A stretch of DNA of 22,609 nt. Origin: a virus. The stretch is taken from the IMG/VR virus record IMGVR_UViG_3300002231_001590, positions 1 through 22,609 of that record, one strand, 5' to 3'. Below the pieces are notes generated by a model. The model saw only the letters and a list, made by a program, of their open reading frames with translations, did no database searches and was not told the origin of the DNA. Positions 7,643 to 14,882 of the stretch are shown piece by piece. The translations under genes and the position numbers were made by a program. The stretch's first letter is position 1, and the number at the start of each line of letters is the position of its first letter.

Positions 7643-8575
7643 TTACGTGATTGTCGATGCTGTATCGAGCGTGATCGGGTGCGTGTTGAATGCTGTTGCC
7701 AGACACTGGAATGTGACGTCAATCGTAGCCTCTGGGCCTGATGCGTTAACGCTGCCGATCGACGCCACGCCGTCGCTTTGGAACTTGATATGCTCAGCCG
7801 TTCCGTCCGCCACATACGAGCCGCCGTCCGAGTATTTCCTCAGATAGATGCTCGTGTTGGCAGTGGTGCCCACCAGTCCTGCGAGCGGAATCGTGGCGGA
7901 CCCAAACCACTCTAGGTTCACGCCGCGAATCGTGATCGTCGGCACGACCATGTCAGACGATATGTGCGTATTCCACATGTCACTGTCTGATCCGCGAGGC
8001 GTCGCTGTGATGCCAAAATCGATGTCTACCGACTGAATCCCTGTCAGCACCTTGCTGCCAAGCGTCACGGGCCCCAGCGTGAATCGCTCTTGCGTGCCGA
8101 TTGTCGGCAGCGCAGCGACGATCGAATCGGCAATCGGGGCATTGGTCCCATCGCTAATCGGGAGCATCTCGAACGATAGCGACGCATCCTGTTGGTGCGC
8201 AGCTGTGATTGTACGCGGCACCAGCAGCCCATCGCCGAACGTGTACGACGAGTTGATTGACGTAGTCGCTCGCGTGCCGCCCGGGTCGTGCTTGACAGCA
8301 TAGAACACGACGCCCACGTCGGGGTCATCGCTAGTAACCTCAAGGCCGCTCACCGTGAGCTTGTCCAGCGCCTTTGCGATCTCGGTCGTGTCGGCTGTCG
8401 CTGTCGGGTTCTGCAAGGCAAGCGCCATGTGCTCTGGGTACGGCGTACCACTGATCGGATTGGCTCGATGCTCGGACCCAAGCGTCACCGTCTGCGATGT
8501 GATGCCGCCGATGACAACCTCGTTGCCGACATCGACCTTGACCGCGTATTGAGAATATATATTCGGGACAGCCAT
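7643..8575 (-). CDS. Major tail tube protein candidate (310 aa)
   Basis: Subunit that would polymerise into the tail tube. It begins MAVPNIYSQYAVKVDVG with AGGAG six bases before the ATG, one of the best ribosome sites in the window, as expected for an abundant protein. The sequence is strongly beta-rich and low in charge (NLEWFGSATIPLAGLVG, ATIDVTFQCLATAFN) and contains the kind of alternating Thr/Val strands usual for tube proteins. Its place directly before the chaperone and tape measure supports the call. There is no decisive motif, so a sequence-profile or structure match would be needed to be sure. Confidence 0.65.
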   Translation of the reverse strand: MAVPNIYSQYAVKVDVGNEVVIGGITSQTVTLGSEHRANPISGTPYPEHMALALQNPTATADTTEIAKALDKLTVSGLEVTSDDPDVGVVFYAVKHDPGGTRATTSINSSYTFGDGLLVPRTITAAHQQDASLSFEMLPISDGTNAPIADSIVAALPTIGTQERFTLGPVTLGSKVLTGIQSVDIDFGITATPRGSDSDMWNTHISSDMVVPTITIRGVNLEWFGSATIPLAGLVGTTANTSIYLRKYSDGGSYVADGTAEHIKFQSDGVASIGSVNASGPEATIDVTFQCLATAFNTHPITLDTASTIT

Positions 8576-8584
8576 GTCGTACTC

Positions 8585-9094
8585 CTATGCCAGTTTCTCT
8601 GTCTTACTAGCCGAACTGCGACGAATCGATTTCTCGACCGCCTTGCTGAATATGCGGTTAAGCACGTTACGTTCCCTGTCACTTATCGCCCTGATTTCGT
8701 CGAGCATATTGATTTCGCTGTGCGGGCTCCGGAAATTCAGGGCCCGTGCCCGAAGCGAGATTTTTGCCTGTTTGAATGTCGACGTAACGTTCATGTTCGA
8801 TACCGTCTCGTCTCGCGTAGTGCCCGTGTACACTAGCGGGTCCATATGGCCGTGTTCTTTCTTCTTTTGCCCGGAGTAGCTCTTGAGAAACCCCATAGCA
8901 CCCGGATTGCCGGCCTCGCCCTTGCGTGGTTTGTAGCCGTATTCTCGCCCACCCGCGCGCGTGAAGTGCTTAGGGATGTGCTGGCGGAAATGGAACACGC
9001 CCACCTGCCGGTATGCCCACTTCATGTGGTTGTTCCACTCGCGTTTCATCATGCCGGGGCTGCGCCCGTCGTGCTTGATGCTTATCAGTATCAT
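8585..9094 (-). CDS. Neck/tail completion protein candidate (169 aa)
   Basis: The start is the ATG at 9094, overlapping the stop of the gene before it (ATGA); an open frame upstream to 9547 only shadows that gene and is Arg-rich nonsense. The protein is basic, with KREWNNHMKWAYRQVG near the N-terminus, then a His/Lys/Arg-rich segment containing HIPKHFTRAGGREYGYKPR and a later HMDPLVYTG. Similar HFT-AG-REYGY...PLVYTG patterns occur in uncharacterised phage proteins of the neck region, as I remember them. Its position before the tube gene suggests a head-tail completion or tail-assembly function. The C-terminus is helical and charged. Confidence 0.5.
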   Translation of the reverse strand: MILISIKHDGRSPGMMKREWNNHMKWAYRQVGVFHFRQHIPKHFTRAGGREYGYKPRKGEAGNPGAMGFLKSYSGQKKKEHGHMDPLVYTGTTRDETVSNMNVTSTFKQAKISLRARALNFRSPHSEINMLDEIRAISDRERNVLNRIFSKAVEKSIRRSSASKTEKLA

Positions 9095-11397
9095 GTGCCC
9101 CACCTCACAGTCGCCGTCGACATGAAGATGTGACCCTCGGTTGGTTCTGCATTTGGATCGTTTGTCCCGGAACCCTCCACGCCAAGCCATTGCGTGACCG
9201 GGTTCGCCATATAACCACCAATCGGGTCTAGCAAGATGACCTGATCGAATAGCTGGCCGACGAATTGCTGCATCTCGTCCATGACAGCTGCGACGTTGTT
9301 GGCCTCCGCGCTTGTCATAGCGCGACGGAATAGCAGTTCGGCTGTGTAGGCCTCGTGGAACGCACCTATGGCTGTCCCTGTCAACATCGCGTCTTCGATC
9401 GAGTAGATGAGATGCGGTAGCTGTGCCTCTATCTCTGCGCGAGAGACGACCTCTTGGCCGGCACGCCGCGGCATGGCCATACGCTGCATGGACTTGCGGG
9501 CCTCTGCCGGACTTGACGCGCCGACCCAGTCGCGGAACGCCTCGCACGCGGCGATAGTCGCTACGAAGATTTCCTCGGCCTTAGAGATACGACCGAGGAA
9601 CCCCACGGGCAGAGGCGGTGCGACGGCCTCGCCAACAGAAGAAACGCCGCTGGTGCCAGTAGTGTATAGCTCCAAGAGCGTAGCCGTGCCGGCGGCGCTT
9701 TGGATGTAGCTTGTAGATGGGGCTGCTGTCTCGCCGTAGGCGCCGACGAATGGGGCAGAGTCGCCCTCTGTCCAATACTTGGCTAGGTGTATGCCAGCTC
9801 CGCTTGCGAAGCTGATAGCCGTATCCACCACGATTGTGGTTGCGCTCAGCGATACGATACCAACCGTCGACGCGGCACCTTCCACTCGCAGCACGTCGCC
9901 AACTCTGAACTTGCGCGGGGCGTATACGTCCGATACTGGTATCACTGCCGTGGAGGACCCGAGCGCACTCGTGGTCGTCAGGAATTCGCCGGCCTCAAGG
10001 CACGAACTGCCCGACTGGTGCATGAGCCCCAACACTTCGCCGAAACCCGCCTCACCAGGCACGATCGACGTGATGGCCGCTGTGTTGTCGGAAAAGTCCA
10101 GGTTGGCCGTCGAAACGAACGTCGGGGCGTCTGTGAAGTTGGTTCCGTCGACGAAAGACGGGTTGTCGGTGGTCTCGTAGCAGTTGTTCTTGATCGTCGA
10201 TTCTAGGTCTTCCCAGTTCTCGAACTCGATGGAATTGGAACCGCCGCCCTGCTGAACAAAGATGTTATTATAGACGAAATGCTGCTGCGCCTCTGTCATC
10301 GCACCAACGGCCGGGTGCTCGATGAGAATACTATTGGTTCCGGTCAGAATTATCGTGTTGTTGTACCAGACTGCACCATCCGTGTTTTCGCTCTGGTCGC
10401 AATCCAGACCTCGGGCGAGCGTATGCCATACCGTATTCCCGCGGATCAGGTGATTTCCGCCGCCGGACGTATGCGTCTTGATGCCGTTCCCGTCGCCTGG
10501 ACCGCCCCCCCAAATGTCTGTCAACCCCGCGTAGAATACGGTGTTATCTTCAACCACGCAGTCATAGGACCCAAACGAGGCGCCGCCAACAATATCGATA
10601 CCGTCGTCGGTGCAATCGTATATGACGTTTTCGGCAATGCGGCATCGCCGACCGTATTTTATGGCGATACCGTCAGAGCTTCCTGACGATTGCTGGCAAG
10701 CATGGATCAGGTTCCCTACAAAATCGCAGTCGATCGGGCCAGCGTCAATCGCCCCCTCGCCTTCGCTTACGTTGCCTTCCTTTCCGAGGATCCCAACATC
10801 GCAGCCGCTAATCGTGCAATACTGAACCGTGCAGTTTTCTGGCTGTCGCCCGGTAGCGCTATCGCCCCGGCCACGCAAATAGATGGCGTTGTCCATCACG
10901 TTGAGGATCGTAATCCCGTCGATGATGATATTGTGGCAGCCTCGGTCCAGCGTACCGGATGTGGCCGTTATCATGATCCCAATACCCGACGTGAATCCCG
11001 GTGTTTGGTCTTCCGGGTCGCCGAGGTTCTGGAGTGTGAAGGCGAAACCATTATTTTCGACCGTCACGTCGTCGGTGAATATAATCAGACCGGCGCCGAC
11101 ATTGCCTGCCGCGTCGTACGTCACGTTTCCGTTGTACGGCCGAATGGTCGTGCGACGGGCGTTCCCAATGTCGGCCTTGTAGTTGCCAGCGAACTTGCCC
11201 CAAACTGTATCATTGCCGCTACCAGACGTGTCGTTGTATGTGCCGGTCGCTACGTTGATTATGACGTCGTCAGTGTCGAGGTTAATCTTAACCTGCGCCA
11301 GATCGATCGCTTTCTGCATCGTCGCGACAGCATCGATGGCGCTCTCGCCATCATCTAAGTCGTTTCCGTCTGTCGCCAGGTATAGGTTGATGGTCAT
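9091..11397 (-). CDS. Beta-helix protein with C-terminal tail-terminator-position domain (768 aa)
   Basis: Residues about 40-450 look like a right-handed parallel beta-helix: repeated turns with N-x-I/V and GI-I patterns (HNIIIDGITILNV, DGIAIKYGRRCRIAENVIYD, NTVWHTLARGLDC), the fold of pectate lyases, NosD-like proteins and many phage polysaccharide depolymerases. Residues about 450-600 are a linker-like beta region. Residues 605-768 are helical then beta (FVATIAACEAFRDWVG ... EGHIFMSTATVRWG) and resemble the size and order of tail-terminator or neck proteins. The ATG at 11397 overlaps the previous stop (ATGA); a longer frame to 11493 shadows that gene. No catalytic residues can be fixed by eye. 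Virion location and the terminator reading are inference. Confidence 0.65.
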   Translation of the reverse strand: MTINLYLATDGNDLDDGESAIDAVATMQKAIDLAQVKINLDTDDVIINVATGTYNDTSGSGNDTVWGKFAGNYKADIGNARRTTIRPYNGNVTYDAAGNVGAGLIIFTDDVTVENNGFAFTLQNLGDPEDQTPGFTSGIGIMITATSGTLDRGCHNIIIDGITILNVMDNAIYLRGRGDSATGRQPENCTVQYCTISGCDVGILGKEGNVSEGEGAIDAGPIDCDFVGNLIHACQQSSGSSDGIAIKYGRRCRIAENVIYDCTDDGIDIVGGASFGSYDCVVEDNTVFYAGLTDIWGGGPGDGNGIKTHTSGGGNHLIRGNTVWHTLARGLDCDQSENTDGAVWYNNTIILTGTNSILIEHPAVGAMTEAQQHFVYNNIFVQQGGGSNSIEFENWEDLESTIKNNCYETTDNPSFVDGTNFTDAPTFVSTANLDFSDNTAAITSIVPGEAGFGEVLGLMHQSGSSCLEAGEFLTTTSALGSSTAVIPVSDVYAPRKFRVGDVLRVEGAASTVGIVSLSATTIVVDTAISFASGAGIHLAKYWTEGDSAPFVGAYGETAAPSTSYIQSAAGTATLLELYTTGTSGVSSVGEAVAPPLPVGFLGRISKAEEIFVATIAACEAFRDWVGASSPAEARKSMQRMAMPRRAGQEVVSRAEIEAQLPHLIYSIEDAMLTGTAIGAFHEAYTAELLFRRAMTSAEANNVAAVMDEMQQFVGQLFDQVILLDPIGGYMANPVTQWLGVEGSGTNDPNAEPTEGHIFMSTATVRWGT

Positions 11398-11777
11398 CGC
11401 TTGACCTCGCGACCTACCGTTACCGGCCCGATTTTCTTGAGATGAAGCGCAGCCGTGCGGCCTGCCCCCTCGGTCACCGCCTCGATCGCCCACTCGACGG
11501 AATCGATGATGACTGTGGCATTTGTCTCCGGCGTAGCGATCCCGCCAGTGGCGGACGTGTCGTCCGTCGTGATCGTCATGACGCGCGTAGTGATTAGCTC
11601 CGTGCGTCGATCCAGCTGCATAGTGTGTTGCTGCTCGCCGGATACGACAGCCTCAATATCAGTTGACGTTGTAGCCCCGACAGCGTCAGGCGCAGTGACG
11701 TACGTCACCGTCTGCCCCAGCGTGTGGACCAGATTTGGCCAAGCGGAGTCGGAGTATATCGTATCAAACTGACTCAT
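11394..11777 (-). CDS. Head-tail connector-like protein (127 aa)
   Basis: Small beta-rich protein directly behind the head genes, the usual site of lambda gpFII-like or similar connectors. It starts MSQFDTIYSDSAWPNL, has paired strands (ELITTRVMTITTDD, ATVIIDSVEWAIEAVTEG) and a short basic C-terminus (KKIGPVTVGREVKR). The V-I-I-D-S-V-E-W...I-E-A-V-T pattern resembles neck proteins that plug or extend the portal. The ribosome site is weak (GGTGA), and a strong hairpin lies just upstream. Assignment is by size, fold impression and order. Confidence 0.55.
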   Translation of the reverse strand: MSQFDTIYSDSAWPNLVHTLGQTVTYVTAPDAVGATTSTDIEAVVSGEQQHTMQLDRRTELITTRVMTITTDDTSATGGIATPETNATVIIDSVEWAIEAVTEGAGRTAALHLKKIGPVTVGREVKR

Positions 11778-11796
11778 ACGTCACCATGCAAGGGTA

Positions 11797-11832
11797 GCGG
11801 GCGACCCGGCAAGCATTGACCAGGCCGCCCGC
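11797..11832 (-). other. Strong RNA hairpin between decoration and connector genes
   Basis: The minus-strand transcript can form a 14-bp stem, GCGGGCGGCCTGGT paired with GCCGGGTCGCCCGC around an 8-base loop. Three pairs are G-U on the minus strand; on the plus strand the same positions become A-C mismatches, so the structure belongs to the minus-strand RNA. It lies in the only sizeable gap of the head module, after the decoration gene. No U-tract follows, so it is not a standard intrinsic terminator; attenuation or mRNA 3'-end protection is possible. Confidence 0.6.
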
Positions 11833-11845
11833 AGAGACACGGAAA

Positions 11846-12619
11846 TCAGAGCGAGTGCACAAGCGCCCAGCAAGTCACTTCGCCAGCCGGCGTGCCTGCT
11901 GTCGCCTGGCTGATGTTGAGATATGCGCTCTTGCCAGCGGGGATGACAGCCAAGGCAAAACCTTGAGTCGCATCGGTGACTGCCTGAGACTCGCAGAGCG
12001 TACCGAAAACAAGATCACCAGCAGCATCCGGAGACGTGTCCGTCGTAGTAATTTGTGACAGCACGTTATCGTCAGAGTCGGACAGGTCGATGATCAGCTG
12101 GTCTTCCGAACTGCCAGCAGGCGCCTCGGTCACCAGGCCCATGAACGCGTGCACAATCAGACCTCGCGGGTTCTGTGCCGCTTGGATAATCGTGTGCTCG
12201 GTCGCGTCATCGTGCACCATGAGCGCCTTGGCGGACGACCACATGGGCAATCCTGTGCCTGCCAATGCCGCCACGCCGCCAAGGTTCACCTCGACGACAA
12301 GCTCTGTGGCGATCTTCGCCTTGGCAGCCGTGCCGAGATAAATCTGCGTGCCGAGCGCAGATGACGTGATCGCCTTGTCAGTCGACAAGTCAAACCATAC
12401 CGGGTCACCAACAGAAAACGTGGTCGCGCTAGCCGACGCGACAGCATAGCGGCCGGTTGTGGTCACCGTCCCAGTGCTGCCGCTCGCGATACCGTTGGCG
12501 TCCGTCACAACGGCCGCGCGTCCGTCCGCCATCTGGATGATCTGACCGTCCACCAACGCGGCTGCCGCCGTATAGTCGGTGGTGTCCGCGTAGTTCAATC
12601 TTTGAGCAATGAGTGTCAT
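11846..12619 (-). CDS. Capsid decoration/stabilisation protein, DUF2190-like (257 aa)
   Basis: Follows the capsid gene, the usual position of a head-decorating protein. Residues about 1-115 hold the part that recalls DUF2190 proteins: an N-terminal strand, then GTVTTTGRYAVASASATTFSVGDPVWFD, of which TTFSVGDPVWFD is the clearest signature, followed by IYLGTAAKAKIATELVVEVNL. The second half is another beta domain (GLIVHAFMGLV, DQLIIDLSDSDDNVLSQIT, GEVTCWALVHSL), so the protein is roughly twice the usual DUF2190 length and may carry an extra surface domain. AGGA lies eight bases before the ATG. Abundance in the virion is expected but not shown by sequence. Confidence 0.6.
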   Translation of the reverse strand: MTLIAQRLNYADTTDYTAAAALVDGQIIQMADGRAAVVTDANGIASGSTGTVTTTGRYAVASASATTFSVGDPVWFDLSTDKAITSSALGTQIYLGTAAKAKIATELVVEVNLGGVAALAGTGLPMWSSAKALMVHDDATEHTIIQAAQNPRGLIVHAFMGLVTEAPAGSSEDQLIIDLSDSDDNVLSQITTTDTSPDAAGDLVFGTLCESQAVTDATQGFALAVIPAGKSAYLNISQATAGTPAGEVTCWALVHSL

Positions 12620-12680
12620 AGCGTATTTCCTTTTCTTTTTGCTGTCAGATGGCCTCTAGGCCGACGTCAGCAGTTGATTT

Positions 12681-14279
12681 CTAGTCAGTGCCGAGCGAGT
12701 GCCACAGCCCACGCCAGTCGACAATCTTCGTGCCGACGTCAAGCTTGACATCGAACTGAACGCCCCATTGCCCGCTGCCGTCTTGCAGGGTCGACGATCG
12801 GATGACCGGCCGACGCCCTGTCCCTTCGAGGTAGGCGATCTGCATACCAGGCCCGTCAGTTGGCGAGGCAGCGAGCCACCACTTGATGCTTGAGCCCGCC
12901 ACAGCCGTCGGTTTGGTCGTCGTGTCGGTCGCCGGGAGCTTGGTACCGTTCGCAAGCCGAGCTTCGGAGACGAACTGGATATTGTAGTCGAGGAACGGGT
13001 TAATCGTGCCGTCTGTCGATGCGGTCTCGGCCGAATGCAGGAGGATCTTCGCGGAATTGACCAGGGCCGGCGGGATCAATAGGTAGGCCGGCTGGATGTT
13101 GAGCGAGCTTCCAGACGCATTGGTCTGGATAGCCATCGCTGCGATAGCTTCAGCCAGCGTCGTCGCGTCGAAGTCACCGCCGGCTGCCGCGTTATAGTTG
13201 CCGTGGTCTGCGTGGAAGCACGCCACCGAGTCACGCATTGTCGGGTTGCTCATCAGCAAAGCCCAGACAGCGTCCTGTTTGAGCCGCATAGCGGCCGCAC
13301 CATGACGCGCCGGCGTATCCATAATCACGCTGAACTGGTCGTTGATGATGTGCTGCTCGTCCATGACGAACTTTTGCCCGTACCGATGAATACGGAAGCT
13401 GTCGGTCGTCTCAGACAGCGCCGTGTCAACGGCTGTGCCGCCCGGGCGCACGATCTCGAGGTCGTCATTGTCGCCCACGTCGATCAGTGTCTGCGAGGTA
13501 AAGTCCTTGACGTCGACCTCTTTGGCCCACATGGTGTTGTCACGGGCAGAGTCCCACGCCATCTGAATCGACGCGTTGGCCGTTGGCGTCAGTACGGTGG
13601 TGATCGCTGTAGTCGACATCGCCGTGCGGATCATTTCGAGTCGGTTGCGTTCCGGCGTGCGGCCCGTGGCCCTCAGCGACTCTCTGCACATATCCACCAG
13701 CGACAGACCTTCGTGCCGTTGAGCCATGTTCGCAATGCGTTCTTGGTTCCGCCTAACATCGTCGGTGGCGTCCTTATCCACCAGAGTCGTATTAGCGCGT
13801 TGCGCTACTGACTCGGCGAGCACGAGTAGCTCATTGCCCTCCTCGTGGTTCCTGGTGTGCACGGATGCCGCCGGGCCTCGTCCGCTGCGCAGGCTGTCAA
13901 GGAAGATCGCCCGCGACTGGTCGACGGTCAAGCCGTCGTCAATTGCCTTGGTGACCACCTCGCTGGGCACGCCGTCCACAGACGCCGCACGGATCTGGGT
14001 AGCCCGTTCGCGTTCCGCTTTGATGGCGTCGGCACGAATAGCGTCCTTGTCGAACGATTCCAGCTGGAAGCCGTCCGATTTGTCGTCGGCGACGACCGTG
14101 TTGTTCTCGACGGCGTGGCTTCGCGCCGATTCCTTCTCGACCTGCTCGCCGCGTTCTGCGGCGTCAGCCTCTGCCCGCCGCTCCGGCGCCAGTGCGTCGC
14201 GAAACGCGAACGCCTCAGCGTCCGTGGAATCCGCTCGCAATCCCAGCGATTCGAGGTACCGCCTCAGTTCCTGGTCCAT
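12681..14279 (-). CDS. Predicted internal product: scaffold plus major capsid (532 aa)
   Basis: Met202 of the fusion (MDQELRRYLESLGLR) is the first residue of the scaffold segment, directly after the protease domain. It is preceded by AAAGGAG and a six-base spacer, a better ribosome site than the one at the full-length start. Independent initiation here would make capsid subunits in excess over protease, which is the stoichiometry assembly needs. Lambda makes its Nu3 scaffold by a nested in-frame start inside the protease gene C, so there is precedent for nested starts. That this start is used is inference. Confidence 0.55.
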   Translation of the reverse strand: MDQELRRYLESLGLRADSTDAEAFAFRDALAPERRAEADAAERGEQVEKESARSHAVENNTVVADDKSDGFQLESFDKDAIRADAIKAERERATQIRAASVDGVPSEVVTKAIDDGLTVDQSRAIFLDSLRSGRGPAASVHTRNHEEGNELLVLAESVAQRANTTLVDKDATDDVRRNQERIANMAQRHEGLSLVDMCRESLRATGRTPERNRLEMIRTAMSTTAITTVLTPTANASIQMAWDSARDNTMWAKEVDVKDFTSQTLIDVGDNDDLEIVRPGGTAVDTALSETTDSFRIHRYGQKFVMDEQHIINDQFSVIMDTPARHGAAAMRLKQDAVWALLMSNPTMRDSVACFHADHGNYNAAAGGDFDATTLAEAIAAMAIQTNASGSSLNIQPAYLLIPPALVNSAKILLHSAETASTDGTINPFLDYNIQFVSEARLANGTKLPATDTTTKPTAVAGSSIKWWLAASPTDGPGMQIAYLEGTGRRPVIRSSTLQDGSGQWGVQFDVKLDVGTKIVDWRGLWHSLGTD

Positions 14280-14882
14280 CTGTTTCTCCTTTAAATTGAG
14301 GCGATCGGCCTCGGCTTCGCGGATCTTTGCTGAAGAGTCCGCACCTACGGGAACGAGCGATGTCTCGCGCAGTCGCCACTCTTTGACGACACGCAGGGCA
14401 CGCTCGCCCGCTGCATAATCCTTGCCCGCCACTCGCTGCGACTTGCCTGGCGGAATGTCGATCCAGTCGTACACTGTGTAGCCGACTGATACGTCTGTGA
14501 GGTGCCCCTGCCGGATCTTTGACCATGCGGATTCGGCACGTTCGTCGCCGTCAGCCAACACCAGCCGGCCAACGACTTCGCCGTCGTCCGCGCGGATGTC
14601 GCGGACGCTGCCGAGTATAGTGTCAAGGCTATGCCGTGCGTGCGTCTCAAGAAGCGGGACCTGCTTGGTGTCCGGCATTTTAACGCCACGAGCAATCAGA
14701 ACTTCGTCGATTGACTCCCATCGCCCCCAATCAAACACGGTCGTCGGCTGCTCTGTGCTAAGCGTTGCCTCCACAGAACGGGCGTCCTCGTCGATCGTGG
14801 CTGCACGGACAAAAAATTCCCGCGTAGTGATACTGCGGTCAGCCGTACCTGTGGCCTCGCGAAGCGTTAGCGGCTCAATCAT
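12681..14882 (-). CDS. Prohead protease-scaffold-major capsid fusion protein (733 aa)
   Basis: One polypeptide covers three assembly jobs. Residues about 20-185 are an HK97-type (S78/U35) prohead protease: the catalytic His is in PLLETHARHSLDTILGSV (His81 or His84) and the Ser in LTDVSVGY (Ser132), with RETSLVPVGAD closing the domain. Residues about 200-370 are charged helix, the scaffold-like part removed on maturation. The rest (from about 395; AITTVLTPTANASIQ, QKFVMDEQHIINDQ, MQIAYLEGTGRRPV) is the capsid subunit. The ATG at 14882 overlaps the portal stop by eight bases; a longer frame to 14975 shadows the portal gene. Fusions of this type are a known phage arrangement. A strong internal ribosome site precedes Met202. 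Confidence 0.85.
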   Translation of the reverse strand: MIEPLTLREATGTADRSITTREFFVRAATIDEDARSVEATLSTEQPTTVFDWGRWESIDEVLIARGVKMPDTKQVPLLETHARHSLDTILGSVRDIRADDGEVVGRLVLADGDERAESAWSKIRQGHLTDVSVGYTVYDWIDIPPGKSQRVAGKDYAAGERALRVVKEWRLRETSLVPVGADSSAKIREAEADRLNLKEKQMDQELRRYLESLGLRADSTDAEAFAFRDALAPERRAEADAAERGEQVEKESARSHAVENNTVVADDKSDGFQLESFDKDAIRADAIKAERERATQIRAASVDGVPSEVVTKAIDDGLTVDQSRAIFLDSLRSGRGPAASVHTRNHEEGNELLVLAESVAQRANTTLVDKDATDDVRRNQERIANMAQRHEGLSLVDMCRESLRATGRTPERNRLEMIRTAMSTTAITTVLTPTANASIQMAWDSARDNTMWAKEVDVKDFTSQTLIDVGDNDDLEIVRPGGTAVDTALSETTDSFRIHRYGQKFVMDEQHIINDQFSVIMDTPARHGAAAMRLKQDAVWALLMSNPTMRDSVACFHADHGNYNAAAGGDFDATTLAEAIAAMAIQTNASGSSLNIQPAYLLIPPALVNSAKILLHSAETASTDGTINPFLDYNIQFVSEARLANGTKLPATDTTTKPTAVAGSSIKWWLAASPTDGPGMQIAYLEGTGRRPVIRSSTLQDGSGQWGVQFDVKLDVGTKIVDWRGLWHSLGTD
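14286..14292 (-). promoter_or_regulatory. Internal Shine-Dalgarno site in the protease-capsid gene
   Basis: AAAGGAG at 14292-14286 with spacer AAACAG before ATG at 14279. It is translated as Leu-Lys-Glu-Lys-Gln in the full-length protein. Match and spacing are near ideal, unlike most purine-rich stretches in this coding sequence. Confidence 0.65.

Noticed and set aside
9095-9547. N-terminal extension of the 169-aa neck protein
   Set aside because: The extension is Arg-rich shadow of the beta-helix gene; the ATG at 9094 has the ATGA overlap used at other junctions.
12651-12662. GGCCTCTAGGCC inverted repeat after the capsid gene as a terminator
   Set aside because: The stem is only four to five base pairs with a tiny loop and no U-tract on the transcribed strand, so a terminator is not supported.
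13726-14418. A 230-codon open frame on the plus strand
   Set aside because: It is antisense to the protease-capsid gene and consists mostly of Ser/Arg/Ala runs, the usual mirror of a charged helical protein.
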